Below, one piece after another: positions 24,771 through 35,179 of a stretch of 64,000 nt of DNA (position 1 is the first letter of the stretch; each line of letters begins with the position of its first letter). Under the pieces are notes generated by a model. That model did not search any database, was not told the origin of the DNA, and worked only from the letters and a program-made list of their open reading frames with translations. Source of the stretch: a bacterium (lineage in GTDB: Bacteria; Vulcanimicrobiota; JABDET01). A program made the translations under genes and the position numbers. The stretch covers positions 186,001 through 250,000 of the forward strand of contig JAJYZB010000001.1 of NCBI GenBank assembly GCA_021800275.1, given 5' to 3'.

Positions 24771-26938
24771 TGAACCTTCAAGAAATCTCTCTTTTTGAAA
24801 CGGCTGAACAGCTAGGGTTAAATCGCCGTGAAACTGAGAACATTCTTGAAAGATTAGGTAGAAATCCATCCAAAACTGAACTGGCAATGGTTTCAGTGGA
24901 GTGGAGTGAGCACTGCTCTTACCGCAGGTCTAGAAAATTTTTTAAAAACTTCCCTCGTTCTGGATCTGTTCCCACTCTTGTGGGAGAAGATGCAGGTGGA
25001 ATTATCATTGACGATTTAGCCATTGTGTTTAAGATTGAAAGTCACAATCATCCCTCTCAAATTGAACCTAAGCACGGAGCAGCAACAGGAGTCGGTGGAA
25101 TCATTAGAGATATTCTTTCCTGCGGAGCAAGACCAATCGCAGTTTTAGACAGCCTGAGATTTGGAAGTCTAAGTGGGTTAAATCATAAAAAACTGTTTCA
25201 AGGTGTGGTTGATGGGATCTCCTGGTATGGGAACTCCATCGGGGTCCCAACCATTGGTGGAGAAACCGATTTCCACCCCTCTTATTCAGAGAACTGTCTC
25301 GTCAATGTGATGTGTATTGGGACCGCCAGCAAAAATGAAATCTTAACCTCAAAAGCCAAACCCGGATGCGCTGTCATGATTTTGGGAGCAAGAACTGGGA
25401 GAGACGGAATTGGCGGCTGCAGCATTTTAGCTTCTCAAGAGATGAGAGCAGAATTGGAGAAAAGACCTACGGTTCAAATTGGAGACCCGTATTTTGGAAA
25501 ATGTCTAATCGAAGCCACTCTGGAGTCAGCTTCAAAAGGTCTTTTTGTGGCTGTAAAAGATATGGGTGCAGCGGGCTTAACTTGCACTACCAGTGAAATG
25601 AGCGCAGCTGGGAGCTGCGGCATGGAAATTGAACTTGCAAAAATACCGGCTCGAGAAAAAAACATGGAATCTTATGAATTTATGATGAGTGAATCTCAAG
25701 AAAGAATGCTGGCAGTTGTGGAATTTGAAAAAACTTCAGAAGTAAAAAATATTTTTCATAAATGGGGACTTGAAGCAGAAGTGATCGGAAAAACCATTCC
25801 TGAAGAAAAAGTGAAAATTTTTTACCACCATTCACCTGCTGCTGAAATCCCAACACAACTTCTAATCGAGCCTCTCCCCGTGCACCCTGAAATAAAAAGC
25901 CGCCCGAAATCCCCTGGTTCCCAATATTCAATCCCCAAAATTGAAAATTTAAAAAATTTATTTTTGAAATTTTTAGAGCTGCCATCTCTTATCAGTAAAC
26001 AATGGATCTGGAATCAATATGATTACATGGTTCAAACCAATACCGTTGTTCCGCCAGGCCAAGACGCTGCCGTTCTCAGAATTAAAGGGAAACCCTGGGG
26101 GATTGCTGTGGCCCTGGAAGGAAATGGGAGATACTGCAGCAAGGATCCATTTTTAGGATCTCAATATCTTTTAGCAGAAGCCGTCAGAAATTTAGCCTGT
26201 GTTGGAGTAATGCCTCTCGCCGCCACTGATGGGCTGAACTTTGGAAATCCTGACAAACCAGAATCTTATGCGGAATTTATTTCCTGTCTAGAAGGATTGA
26301 CTCAGGGTTGCAAGATATTGAATATTCCGATAGTCTCTGGAAACGTATCGTTCTATAACGAAAGCCCAAATGGAAAAATTCTCCCAACTCCCATCATCGG
26401 AATGATCGGCAAATGCGAAAATTTAGCTCATATCGTACCCTCAGGATTCCAAAACCAGGGAGATAAAATTTATTTAATTGGTCCCCAAGGTACTGATCTG
26501 TCCGGATCTTTATTTCTCGAATTTATGGAGATTCAGAACAACAGTCTTCCCGAATTAAATTGGGAGATAGAAAGAAAAATCGCTCAAATTACTATTGAAC
26601 TTCTGGAGGCAAAGTTTTTGAACTCCTGCCATGATTTGGGACAGGGAGGACTCATCACCTGTTTGTGTGAATGTGTGGTTGAAAAAGGCTGCGGCGCAAA
26701 ATTAGAAAAAAAATTGTCCATTGAAGAACTATTCAATGAATCGCCATCACGAATTCTAGTCAGCGTTTCTAAAGAAAAAAAAGAAAGCTTTGAAACAAAA
26801 CTAATAGCTGAAAAAATTCCCTTTCTTTATCTGGGTGAAACGGGTGGAGATAAGCTTTCTTTCAACCAGCTTGAATTTCAAACAAACGAACTGTCAAAAA
26901 TTTATTTCCAAACTCTGGAACAAATCATGTCTTTTTAA
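24770..26938 (+). CDS. purL: Phosphoribosylformylglycinamidine synthase subunit PurL
   Basis: PurL converts FGAR to FGAM with ATP and ammonia in purine biosynthesis. The 722 residues fit the small PurL type that works with separate PurQ and PurS. Motifs include VSVEWSEHCSYRRSRKF, FKIESHNHPSQIEP (metal and substrate site), GATGVGGIIRDI-like sequence and the second half with LACVGVMPLAATDGLNFG. Its ATG shares one base with the stop of the cytochrome gene. PurQ and PurS are not in the window. Confidence 0.96.
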   Translation: MNLQEISLFETAEQLGLNRRETENILERLGRNPSKTELAMVSVEWSEHCSYRRSRKFFKNFPRSGSVPTLVGEDAGGIIIDDLAIVFKIESHNHPSQIEPKHGAATGVGGIIRDILSCGARPIAVLDSLRFGSLSGLNHKKLFQGVVDGISWYGNSIGVPTIGGETDFHPSYSENCLVNVMCIGTASKNEILTSKAKPGCAVMILGARTGRDGIGGCSILASQEMRAELEKRPTVQIGDPYFGKCLIEATLESASKGLFVAVKDMGAAGLTCTTSEMSAAGSCGMEIELAKIPAREKNMESYEFMMSESQERMLAVVEFEKTSEVKNIFHKWGLEAEVIGKTIPEEKVKIFYHHSPAAEIPTQLLIEPLPVHPEIKSRPKSPGSQYSIPKIENLKNLFLKFLELPSLISKQWIWNQYDYMVQTNTVVPPGQDAAVLRIKGKPWGIAVALEGNGRYCSKDPFLGSQYLLAEAVRNLACVGVMPLAATDGLNFGNPDKPESYAEFISCLEGLTQGCKILNIPIVSGNVSFYNESPNGKILPTPIIGMIGKCENLAHIVPSGFQNQGDKIYLIGPQGTDLSGSLFLEFMEIQNNSLPELNWEIERKIAQITIELLEAKFLNSCHDLGQGGLITCLCECVVEKGCGAKLEKKLSIEELFNESPSRILVSVSKEKKESFETKLIAEKIPFLYLGETGGDKLSFNQLEFQTNELSKIYFQTLEQIMSF

Positions 26939-27001
26939 AACAAACTTAAAAAGTTAAACTTCTAGCAGCAAAATACAAACAAAATGGCAGCAATTATTGT
27001 T

Positions 27002-27007
27002 TATAAT
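27002..27007 (+). promoter_or_regulatory. -10 box of the toxin-immunity unit
   Basis: TATAAT lies 67 bases upstream of the toxin start, with no clear -35 box. Confidence 0.35.
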
Positions 27008-27028
27008 TATATCCAAATAAACGGAAAA

Positions 27029-27043
27029 TCGCAGATTCTGCGA
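27029..27043. promoter_or_regulatory. Palindrome in the toxin leader
   Basis: TCGCAGA-T-TCTGCGA is a seven-base perfect palindrome around one central base. It sits between the -10 box and the ribosome site AGGAGG of the toxin gene. It could be an operator or a small hairpin that limits translation. Confidence 0.35.
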
Positions 27044-27068
27044 GTAACGCTCATAGGAGGAAGTGCAT

Positions 27069-28211
27069 TTGGGTGGAGTTATTCACGCTGTAAGCAAAGC
27101 TGCGGGTGATGTTGGAGGAGCTCTGCACAAAGCCGCGGACGCAGTGGGAAATGCTGTTGACTCAGCAGGAAAAGCAGTTTCAAGCGCTGGCAAAGACATT
27201 CAAAATGGAGTAGATTCAGCAGGAAACTGGGTGGACAACCATGTGGATGGAGCTGTAGATTCATTTGAACATTCTGCGATTGGAAACAATGTGGTCGGGC
27301 GCTTTCTTGGAAGCGCTGTAAAAGACACAACTCATTTCTCAACAGGGGTAGTCTCAGGAGCCACAAGTCTTGTTTCAGGGACTACAGAACTTGCTGGTGG
27401 AGCGATGCAGTACGCTTCAAACAGCAAATTCAGAACCACAGCCAACAAAGAAATAGGCTATGTTGTCAGCCACCCCGGTCAGGTTGCTAGCGCTGTATGG
27501 AAAAGTGGAGTGCAATCCTTTGAGAAAGATCCTGCTCATGCAGCAGGGGAACTGGCAGGTGTTATTGGCTCAACAATTTTAACGGGTGGATTAGGAGCTG
27601 CAGGGGATGCAGGAGAAGGTGGAGGTCTTGCAGGGGATGCAGTTGACACAGCCAATGCAGCCTCAAAAGCAGCAGACACAGCCAATGCAGCAGGAACTGG
27701 AACCCGCGATATTTCCGCACTTACAAAAGAATTTGCGGCAAAAGTAGGGGCTTTCGGAAAAAGTGATGCCACAGACCAGGAAATTTTAGATGAGCTGAAA
27801 GGGTTTGGCCATGGGGTCAGTGAGCACTTCCCTGGAGGTGAAAAAGCATCTGACGCATTTCTGCAGCAAAGCGTCGAAAAAGGAGCTGAATCAGCAACAC
27901 GATTTACTTCTGAACAGGCGGCTGTGGATACTGCAAAACAGTCTTTAAACGCTTTTACAGAACGGGCGGCTCAAGATCCAGAATTTGCATCTAAACTCCA
28001 GGATTTTTTAGATGGAAAACAGCCTGCAGTAGGAACTATTTTTGATACAGGGAAGCCTATAGGGGAAGGTTTTATAAAAGGCACTGATGGAACTGCTCAA
28101 AAACTGGAAGGTATTACTAAAGCATACGCCAGGCTCAAATGGAGCGGTGGGAAGCCTGGAACAGGGATCATCAAAATTCTTACTCTTTACCCCAAATATG
28201 TTCATCCATAA
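27069..28211 (+). CDS. Polymorphic toxin with C-terminal RNase A-like domain
   Basis: The start is probably TTG 27069, eight bases after AGGAGG; GTG 27063 is only two bases from it. The product is 380 residues. Residues 1-65 repeat small amphipathic A/G/D-rich units, and 85-190 hold an Ala/Gly-rich pre-toxin region with hydrophobic stretches. The last 140 residues match the bacterial RNase A-like domain of CdiA C-termini (Bact_RNase_A): candidate histidines at 248 and 253, Arg278 in ATRFTS, a helix AVDTAKQSL, and a terminal ILTLYP with Thr372-x-Tyr374, which in the characterised relative act in RNA cleavage. There is no signal peptide and no LXG or RHS part, so the export route is unclear. 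The immunity gene follows directly. Confidence 0.78.
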   Translation: MGGVIHAVSKAAGDVGGALHKAADAVGNAVDSAGKAVSSAGKDIQNGVDSAGNWVDNHVDGAVDSFEHSAIGNNVVGRFLGSAVKDTTHFSTGVVSGATSLVSGTTELAGGAMQYASNSKFRTTANKEIGYVVSHPGQVASAVWKSGVQSFEKDPAHAAGELAGVIGSTILTGGLGAAGDAGEGGGLAGDAVDTANAASKAADTANAAGTGTRDISALTKEFAAKVGAFGKSDATDQEILDELKGFGHGVSEHFPGGEKASDAFLQQSVEKGAESATRFTSEQAAVDTAKQSLNAFTERAAQDPEFASKLQDFLDGKQPAVGTIFDTGKPIGEGFIKGTDGTAQKLEGITKAYARLKWSGGKPGTGIIKILTLYPKYVHP

Positions 28212-28226
28212 AAGGAGCAGCCGCAG

Positions 28227-29771
<1,545 letters not shown>

Positions 29772-29788
29772 TTAGGAGGGATAGCAAA

Positions 29789-30313
29789 ATGGTCCTTACA
29801 GAAGGAAAAGTTTCTGTTCCAACAATGCGGGAAGGCGGCTACACAACACTTCCCACAAATTTATTCAGCAACTGGTTCAACATGAACCCAGTTCGCGAAC
29901 TCTCTCAAATCAAAGAATCAATGGTTGAGCTTTTCACCGAGCTTTTCCAGGGAAATCAAAATGGTTTTGGCGTGACTCTTCAACCTGCCACCAATGTTTA
30001 TCTTGAAGAAGATCAACTGATTGTTGAAGCTCTTGTTCCTGGCTGCAGCAAAACAGATCTCCATATCAATGCCATGCCGCATTCTTTAGTCATCTCCGGC
30101 GAAATCTGCCGAGGAGAAAGAGAAATGAAGAATGACCAGAGATATTTCTGGAACGAATTCGGTGTTGGGCGGCGATATTATCGGCACATTCAACTTCCCG
30201 TTGAAATCAAACCAGAAGGGATTGATGCCCAGTACAAGAATGGCATTCTGCGGCTTCGCCTGCCCGTTCTTGAAACCTCCTACACAAAGAGTGTATCTGT
30301 CAGCATTAAGTAA
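29789..30313 (+). CDS. Hsp20-family small heat shock protein (third copy)
   Basis: The product is 174 residues and starts at ATG 29789, placed by AGGAGGG at 29774-29780; an earlier in-frame ATG (29741) has none. The alpha-crystallin domain spans about residues 60-174 (TNVYLEEDQLIVEALVPGC, LHINAMPHSLVISGE, NGILRLRLPVLE). It is diverged from the pair at 5.9-6.8 kb and has its own promoter region and a strong terminator. A monocistronic copy suggests different induction from the operon pair. Confidence 0.93.
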   Translation: MVLTEGKVSVPTMREGGYTTLPTNLFSNWFNMNPVRELSQIKESMVELFTELFQGNQNGFGVTLQPATNVYLEEDQLIVEALVPGCSKTDLHINAMPHSLVISGEICRGEREMKNDQRYFWNEFGVGRRYYRHIQLPVEIKPEGIDAQYKNGILRLRLPVLETSYTKSVSVSIK

Positions 30314-30335
30314 AAAAGAAAGAGTTTAATCTTCC

Positions 30336-30368
30336 AATAAAAAAGGGATTCCACTCCCTTTTTTTATT
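30336..30368. terminator. Strong bidirectional terminator
   Basis: AATAAAAAAGGGA (30336-30348) pairs with TCCCTTTTTTTATT (30355-30368) around TTCCAC, giving runs of A and T on either side. It lies between the third Hsp20 gene and the convergent hydrolase-Nudix gene and can serve both. Confidence 0.88.
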
Positions 30369-30416
30369 GAAATCCAGTCCTTCACTTTAAACAAAAACTG
30401 CTGGAATATCAGCTTG

Positions 30417-31736
30417 TTACGGCTTCAAATACTCCTTAATCATAGGCAAGACTCTTTGATTAGCAGAAGGAAATTCAAGCTGTTCAAGTTCCTGATGATT
30501 CACCCAGCGAACCTCTCCCCATCGGATGGGTTTAAGTTCCCCCTGTAAAACGCGGCATTTAAAAAAATAAATTCTAACCTTGCGATCAGGATATTGATAC
30601 TCGATTGTATCAATCAAATGTTCCACTATAACTTCAAGATTAACCTCTTCTCTCATCTCTCGAATCACTGCCATTTGTGGAGACTCATTTGTTTCAAGCT
30701 TGCCGCCTGGAAACTCCCACATCCCTTCCAGGTGTTTCCCTTTTATTCTTCGGGCCACTAGAACCTTCCCATCGGAGACAACTGCTCCTGCTGCCACGTC
30801 CACAGCGCCATCCTGCAGCTGCCCTTCCCTACTTCTTTTTTCAGCCTCCTTTCCTAAAAACGCAAGCAGTTTCTCTTGATACAAAACGGGCTGCTTTTCG
30901 TAAGCCTCTGCATGATCTGTCTCAGGAACAATCCATAAAAATTTCTTTTGAGACGAAAATTTCTTGAACAAGGCTTTTGTATGTGAAACAGGAATCGTCT
31001 TATCTTGCTCTCCATGAATAAAAAATACAGGAGAATGTTTCAACTTTTTTACCGCATCCAATGGAGAATCAGGATTTTCAGGATACTTCCCAACTTTTTT
31101 CAACATACCCCAGCAAATGCTCCAAAAATATTTTCTAGGCAGTCCGTGAAAAAAAAGAGGAAAATTTTTCTTCAATAAACTCATTCCATCTGCATAAGAG
31201 CTGTCGCTTACCAGCAGTTGTATCCGATCTGTTTCAGCAGCTGTCAAAAGAGAAACTGCTGCTCCCATGCTGATGCCGATCACAATGACTTTCCCGTCAA
31301 GAGTCAAATGCTCTGTTTCAACAAATCGAATGGCGCCCAGGAGATCTTCTTTTTCTCGATAGCCCAAATTAGAAAAGAAACCGCTGGATTCTCCATGGGC
31401 CCTGAAATCAAAGAGAAAACAATCAAATCCATTTCGAAACAGAAAAGCTGCTAATGGGAGGTCCTCTGATTTGCTCGAATGAAGACCATGACAAATGATC
31501 ACTAAATTCTCTGCTACCTGCTCATGGCGGATCACCCATCCTGTCAATTTTATCTGCCCCTCTGAACTGTAAAACTGAACCCTTTTAAAGGGAAGATTAT
31601 AAGCTTTTGGAGAGCATCCTGAACGAAAACGAAAGGGATGAACCAGTAAAAAAGTCGCAGCTGCTGCAGCAAATAGATAAATGAGCGAAAGAACAAGAAA
31701 AAGTCCCAGACCAGCAGTCAAAATATTCAGGATCAT
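30417..31736 (-). CDS. Alpha/beta hydrolase fused to a Nudix (MutT-type) hydrolase
   Basis: This 439-residue protein has two enzymes. Residues 1-30 form a membrane anchor. About 45-300 is an alpha/beta hydrolase with a GISMGA nucleophile (Ser near 155), HGEQDKTIP and ETDHAEAY as acid and histidine, close to BAAT/DUF acyl-hydrolases. Residues about 305-439 are a Nudix domain with GGKLETNESPQMAVIREMRE (Nudix box near 340-363) and EFPSANQRVLP, as in MutT 8-oxo-dGTP hydrolases. The anchor topology would place both domains in the cytoplasm. The frame is continuous with no stop between the parts. The start ATG 31736 is divergent from the methyltransferase gene. Confidence 0.83.
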   Translation of the reverse strand: MILNILTAGLGLFLVLSLIYLFAAAAATFLLVHPFRFRSGCSPKAYNLPFKRVQFYSSEGQIKLTGWVIRHEQVAENLVIICHGLHSSKSEDLPLAAFLFRNGFDCFLFDFRAHGESSGFFSNLGYREKEDLLGAIRFVETEHLTLDGKVIVIGISMGAAVSLLTAAETDRIQLLVSDSSYADGMSLLKKNFPLFFHGLPRKYFWSICWGMLKKVGKYPENPDSPLDAVKKLKHSPVFFIHGEQDKTIPVSHTKALFKKFSSQKKFLWIVPETDHAEAYEKQPVLYQEKLLAFLGKEAEKRSREGQLQDGAVDVAAGAVVSDGKVLVARRIKGKHLEGMWEFPGGKLETNESPQMAVIREMREEVNLEVIVEHLIDTIEYQYPDRKVRIYFFKCRVLQGELKPIRWGEVRWVNHQELEQLEFPSANQRVLPMIKEYLKP

Positions 31737-31814
31737 TCTCTTTTTAAAATTTCTTGTTTTTTAGCAAGACCCCTTTCCAGGAACTCCTTTCAAAAAACAA
31801 GAATAATCACTGCA

Positions 31815-33686
31815 ATGAAAGGTCAATACTTGTTCGAGGCGCTTAAAGAAAAAATTATCATTGGGGATGGAGCAATGGGTACGATGCTGCATGAAAAAGG
31901 GATCCCCTGGGAAATGAACTTTGATACCATGAATTTGCTGCAGCCGGAGCTGGTCAAATCTATTCATCTAGAATACATCGCTGCTGGCGCTCAACTGATC
32001 GAAACTAACACATTTGGCGCTAATGCCAATAAACTGGCTGCCACCGAGTTTTCAAAAAAAATAAGAGAAATAAACCTCGCAGGAGGAAAAATTGCGCAAG
32101 AATCAGCCAATCCAAACATCTGGATTGCTGGTTCTGTGGGTCCACTAGGAAAACCCAGACTGAAAAATGGAGAGAGTCAGGGAGAAGATGAGAAGGCAGC
32201 CATTTTCCAGGAACAGATTCAAGCCTTGTGCGACAGCGGAGTTGACCTATTAATTCTTGAATCTTTTCCTACCTCAGATGAGCTTCTTCTGGCTTTAAGA
32301 GCAGCCCGCACTGTAACTGATATTCCAATTATCTGCCAACTGGCAGTTTTAGACAGGCTAGATCCGTCACAAGAAATCTGGGCGGCAAAGCAGCTCCTTG
32401 AATTAATCACTTATGGAGCAAACTGTATTGGAGGGAACTGTGGCTCAGGACCAGCTTATCTTATAAAAATAATTCAACGTTTAAGTCAAATGACAGACTC
32501 TCCTATCTCTGCTTTTCCTAATTTGAGCTTTCCGCAGTATATCGGTGGACGATACGTCTATATTTCAGATCCAAATTATTTTGCTGACAGCGCTCTAAAA
32601 CTGGCTGACTCAGGAGCCAATCTTATTGGAGGCTGCTGTGGAACAACGCCTCAGCATATTCGTTTAATCAGCCAAAAACTAAAAGATCGAAAACCTTCTC
32701 CTAGAGTGATCATTGAATTTCCTGAAAAAAAAGCTGAACTTACTCCCCGAAGCCCCTCTCCAGTTTTCCCAAGCCTGCTTGAAAAAATGGGAAAGAAAAA
32801 AATTATTGTGGTAGAACTGGATCCTCCTAGAGGGCTGGGTTACGAAAAAGTTTTAGAAGGGGCAAAAGCCCTGGCAAAAGAAGGAATTGATGCTGTCAGC
32901 ATTGCAGAAAATCCCCTTGCCAGCATTCGGATGAGCGCCTTTGCTCTGGGCTACCTGGTTCAAAAAGAAGCTGGTGTCCTGGCTGTTCCTCACTGCACTT
33001 GCCGAGATCGGAATTTGCTCGGACAGCAGTCTGAACTCATGGGAGCATGGGCGCTTGGATTAAATCATATCCTTTTAATTACAGGAGATCCAACCAGTAT
33101 TGGAGGAGCGCTTGGGTGCAGTTCAGTTTTCGACACAAATTCTTATGGATTGATTGAGATGGCTGTTAAACTAAACCAGGGAATCAATATTGCAGGCAGT
33201 CCTACCGCTCATCCCACGAATTTCATCATTGGGTGTGCCTTTAACCCAAATAAAGCGAACATGGAAGCAGAAATTAAACGATTGAAGAAAAAAATGGCAG
33301 CAGGAGCTAAATTTGCGCAGTCTCAAATTGTTTACGAAAGCGCAAAAATTAAAGAAATGTACCACAAAACAAAAGACCTTGAAATTCCAATCTTCTGCGG
33401 AATCATGCCTTTAATCAGCTCCCGGAATGCTGAATTCCTTCACAACGAAGTTCCTGGTTTTTCTATCCCTGAAACAGTTCGAAACCGCATGAAAAGCGTG
33501 GAGGGCAGCAAAGAAAAAGGAATTCAAGAAGGAGTTAAAATTTCTCTTGAACTCATTGACTCCGCCCTTGAAGCAGGAGCGCCGGGAATTTACATGGTAA
33601 CCCCATTTAACAAATGGGAAATCATGGCTGAACTTTGCAGACATATTAGAGCATCCACGAGCAGTGTTTCCATCACCTATGAATGA
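31815..33686 (+). CDS. Homocysteine S-methyltransferase-methylenetetrahydrofolate reductase fusion
   Basis: This 623-residue protein joins two steps of methionine synthesis. Residues 1-290 are a homocysteine methyltransferase: IGDGAMGTMLHEKG, ETNTFGANANKL, and zinc cysteines in NCIGGNCG and GGCCGTTP. Residues about 315-623 are a MTHFR barrel: VVELDPPRGLGYEK, LLITGDPTSIGG and GCAFNPNKANMEAE. The Bacillus protein YitJ has the same order. The reductase makes 5-methyl-THF; the N-terminal part moves a methyl group to homocysteine. There is no cobalamin-binding domain. Its end overlaps the convergent DUF4139 gene by ten bases. Confidence 0.92.
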   Translation: MKGQYLFEALKEKIIIGDGAMGTMLHEKGIPWEMNFDTMNLLQPELVKSIHLEYIAAGAQLIETNTFGANANKLAATEFSKKIREINLAGGKIAQESANPNIWIAGSVGPLGKPRLKNGESQGEDEKAAIFQEQIQALCDSGVDLLILESFPTSDELLLALRAARTVTDIPIICQLAVLDRLDPSQEIWAAKQLLELITYGANCIGGNCGSGPAYLIKIIQRLSQMTDSPISAFPNLSFPQYIGGRYVYISDPNYFADSALKLADSGANLIGGCCGTTPQHIRLISQKLKDRKPSPRVIIEFPEKKAELTPRSPSPVFPSLLEKMGKKKIIVVELDPPRGLGYEKVLEGAKALAKEGIDAVSIAENPLASIRMSAFALGYLVQKEAGVLAVPHCTCRDRNLLGQQSELMGAWALGLNHILLITGDPTSIGGALGCSSVFDTNSYGLIEMAVKLNQGINIAGSPTAHPTNFIIGCAFNPNKANMEAEIKRLKKKMAAGAKFAQSQIVYESAKIKEMYHKTKDLEIPIFCGIMPLISSRNAEFLHNEVPGFSIPETVRNRMKSVEGSKEKGIQEGVKISLELIDSALEAGAPGIYMVTPFNKWEIMAELCRHIRASTSSVSITYE

Positions 33687-35086
33687 TATCGGATGGTGTA
33701 AATAATTTTTGCTTTCCCGCCTGCCTGAACCTCAGGAGAAAAATCAAAAGAGCTGCTGCTGATTTTGTGATACGAATCCGAAGATTGAACGATTTTCCAG
33801 GATATATTGGGAGGCAAATCCTGGACAACTCGAATCCGCACAGGAATTTTTTTTCGATTTTTCAAGATAACCTCTATTTTCTTTTCATAAACTCCACCCG
33901 GTTCTGGCACCACAATTTTATAAGAAAGCTGTTTTTCTGCTGCTGAAAGTTCAAAAGCATTTCCAACTTTAACCTTTACTTTTTTCCCGACAGGAGTGTC
34001 AGAAACTGCATCCTCTCCAATCAGGAGTTCTCCCCTTCCAGAAGGGTGAAAATCTTTATACAGCAAAATCTTTCCAGCCGGGAGTGGAACCCCTATTCCG
34101 TCTTTTCTGCTGTTATTAAATTTCAGCAGAACCGTTACTCGATGATTCTGGCTGCTCACATAATAAGAGATGATGCTGCTGTTTTCATAAGTGTAAATTT
34201 TCGTATATGGAATTCTGAAAGCCGAGACAAACTGAATCTGGCTGGTTCTATTGTTCAAAAGGGATGTCTGATGTTTCAAATGATACAGATGATACTCAAA
34301 AAACTTGGACTGCTGCAAAAGGGTAGGATTACCTGTATAAAGCGGCTTTGCCATCATGCTGTACATCGGTGGACGAATCACCTGATGGCTAACCAGATGG
34401 ATCTCCCCTGACATAAGATTCAAAGCAGCATGATGAAAATCAGCCCCGCTGCGATTGCTTATCTCTGCCCATCCAGCCAAATCAAGATGATGGTGATTGA
34501 TAACAGCCACATAATTTCCTTTCCAACTCATTCCTTTTGTGAGATAAGAAAGTAAAATTTTTTCTTTTCCTGTTCTTGCGCTTTTAACCAGCCAGGACAA
34601 TTTGGGTCTAATCAAAAATCTCTTTTTTCTGGAAACAGGAAAGAGCAGTTTTCCTGGAGGAGTCAAATAGACTTTATGATTAATTTCTAAAATAATATTC
34701 GGGTTTATGCTTAATAACTTTGCTGTTTCAAGACTGGATTTGCCGGATTTCGCATGCGTGATCTCAACCTCAATTTTTCTCCCCAGATACTCCGTCAAAA
34801 GCCTGTCACGGCTGACAAGATTGTCATTAAATATCTGGGTCAAAATTTGAATCTGTCCCGGATGGGAAAGTTCCTGGACAAAAACAGAAGAAGGTTCAAT
34901 GGAAGAAGGAACATTTTTAATGGAAATGCGCTGGATTCCTTTTTTTACAAAAATGGTTTCAACTTTTTGAACCAGAGCAATGCCCTGATTGTAAACCGTG
35001 ATTCGGGTTGAGAGAGTTTTCGCAAAAACAATTCCAGTCAATAGAGAAAGAAAATTTAAGATGAAAAAAAAACGAGCCCACTTCAT
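33677..35086 (-). CDS. Exported DUF4139-family protein
   Basis: The 469 residues begin with a signal peptide (FFFILNFLSLLTGIVFAK). RITVYNQGIALVQKVETI opens the N-terminal beta domain, and the later LSYLTKGMSWKGNYVAVI and LAGWAEISNRSGADF are hallmark strands of DUF4139. The C-terminus is beta-rich and ends in IIYTIRYHS. DUF4139 proteins are periplasmic or surface proteins of unclear role. ATG 35086 follows AAGGAAG. It lies 93 bases downstream of lptD on the same strand and may be the last gene of that envelope unit. Confidence 0.82.
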   Translation of the reverse strand: MKWARFFFILNFLSLLTGIVFAKTLSTRITVYNQGIALVQKVETIFVKKGIQRISIKNVPSSIEPSSVFVQELSHPGQIQILTQIFNDNLVSRDRLLTEYLGRKIEVEITHAKSGKSSLETAKLLSINPNIILEINHKVYLTPPGKLLFPVSRKKRFLIRPKLSWLVKSARTGKEKILLSYLTKGMSWKGNYVAVINHHHLDLAGWAEISNRSGADFHHAALNLMSGEIHLVSHQVIRPPMYSMMAKPLYTGNPTLLQQSKFFEYHLYHLKHQTSLLNNRTSQIQFVSAFRIPYTKIYTYENSSIISYYVSSQNHRVTVLLKFNNSRKDGIGVPLPAGKILLYKDFHPSGRGELLIGEDAVSDTPVGKKVKVKVGNAFELSAAEKQLSYKIVVPEPGGVYEKKIEVILKNRKKIPVRIRVVQDLPPNISWKIVQSSDSYHKISSSSFDFSPEVQAGGKAKIIYTIRYHS

Positions 35087-35179
35087 TATTCTGCACTTCC
35101 TTTCACAGATCTTTAAACAAAAACATTCTTTGTTCTGAGGAACGACTCCTTTTCTCTTTGGAACCTATGACTCAGCAGC

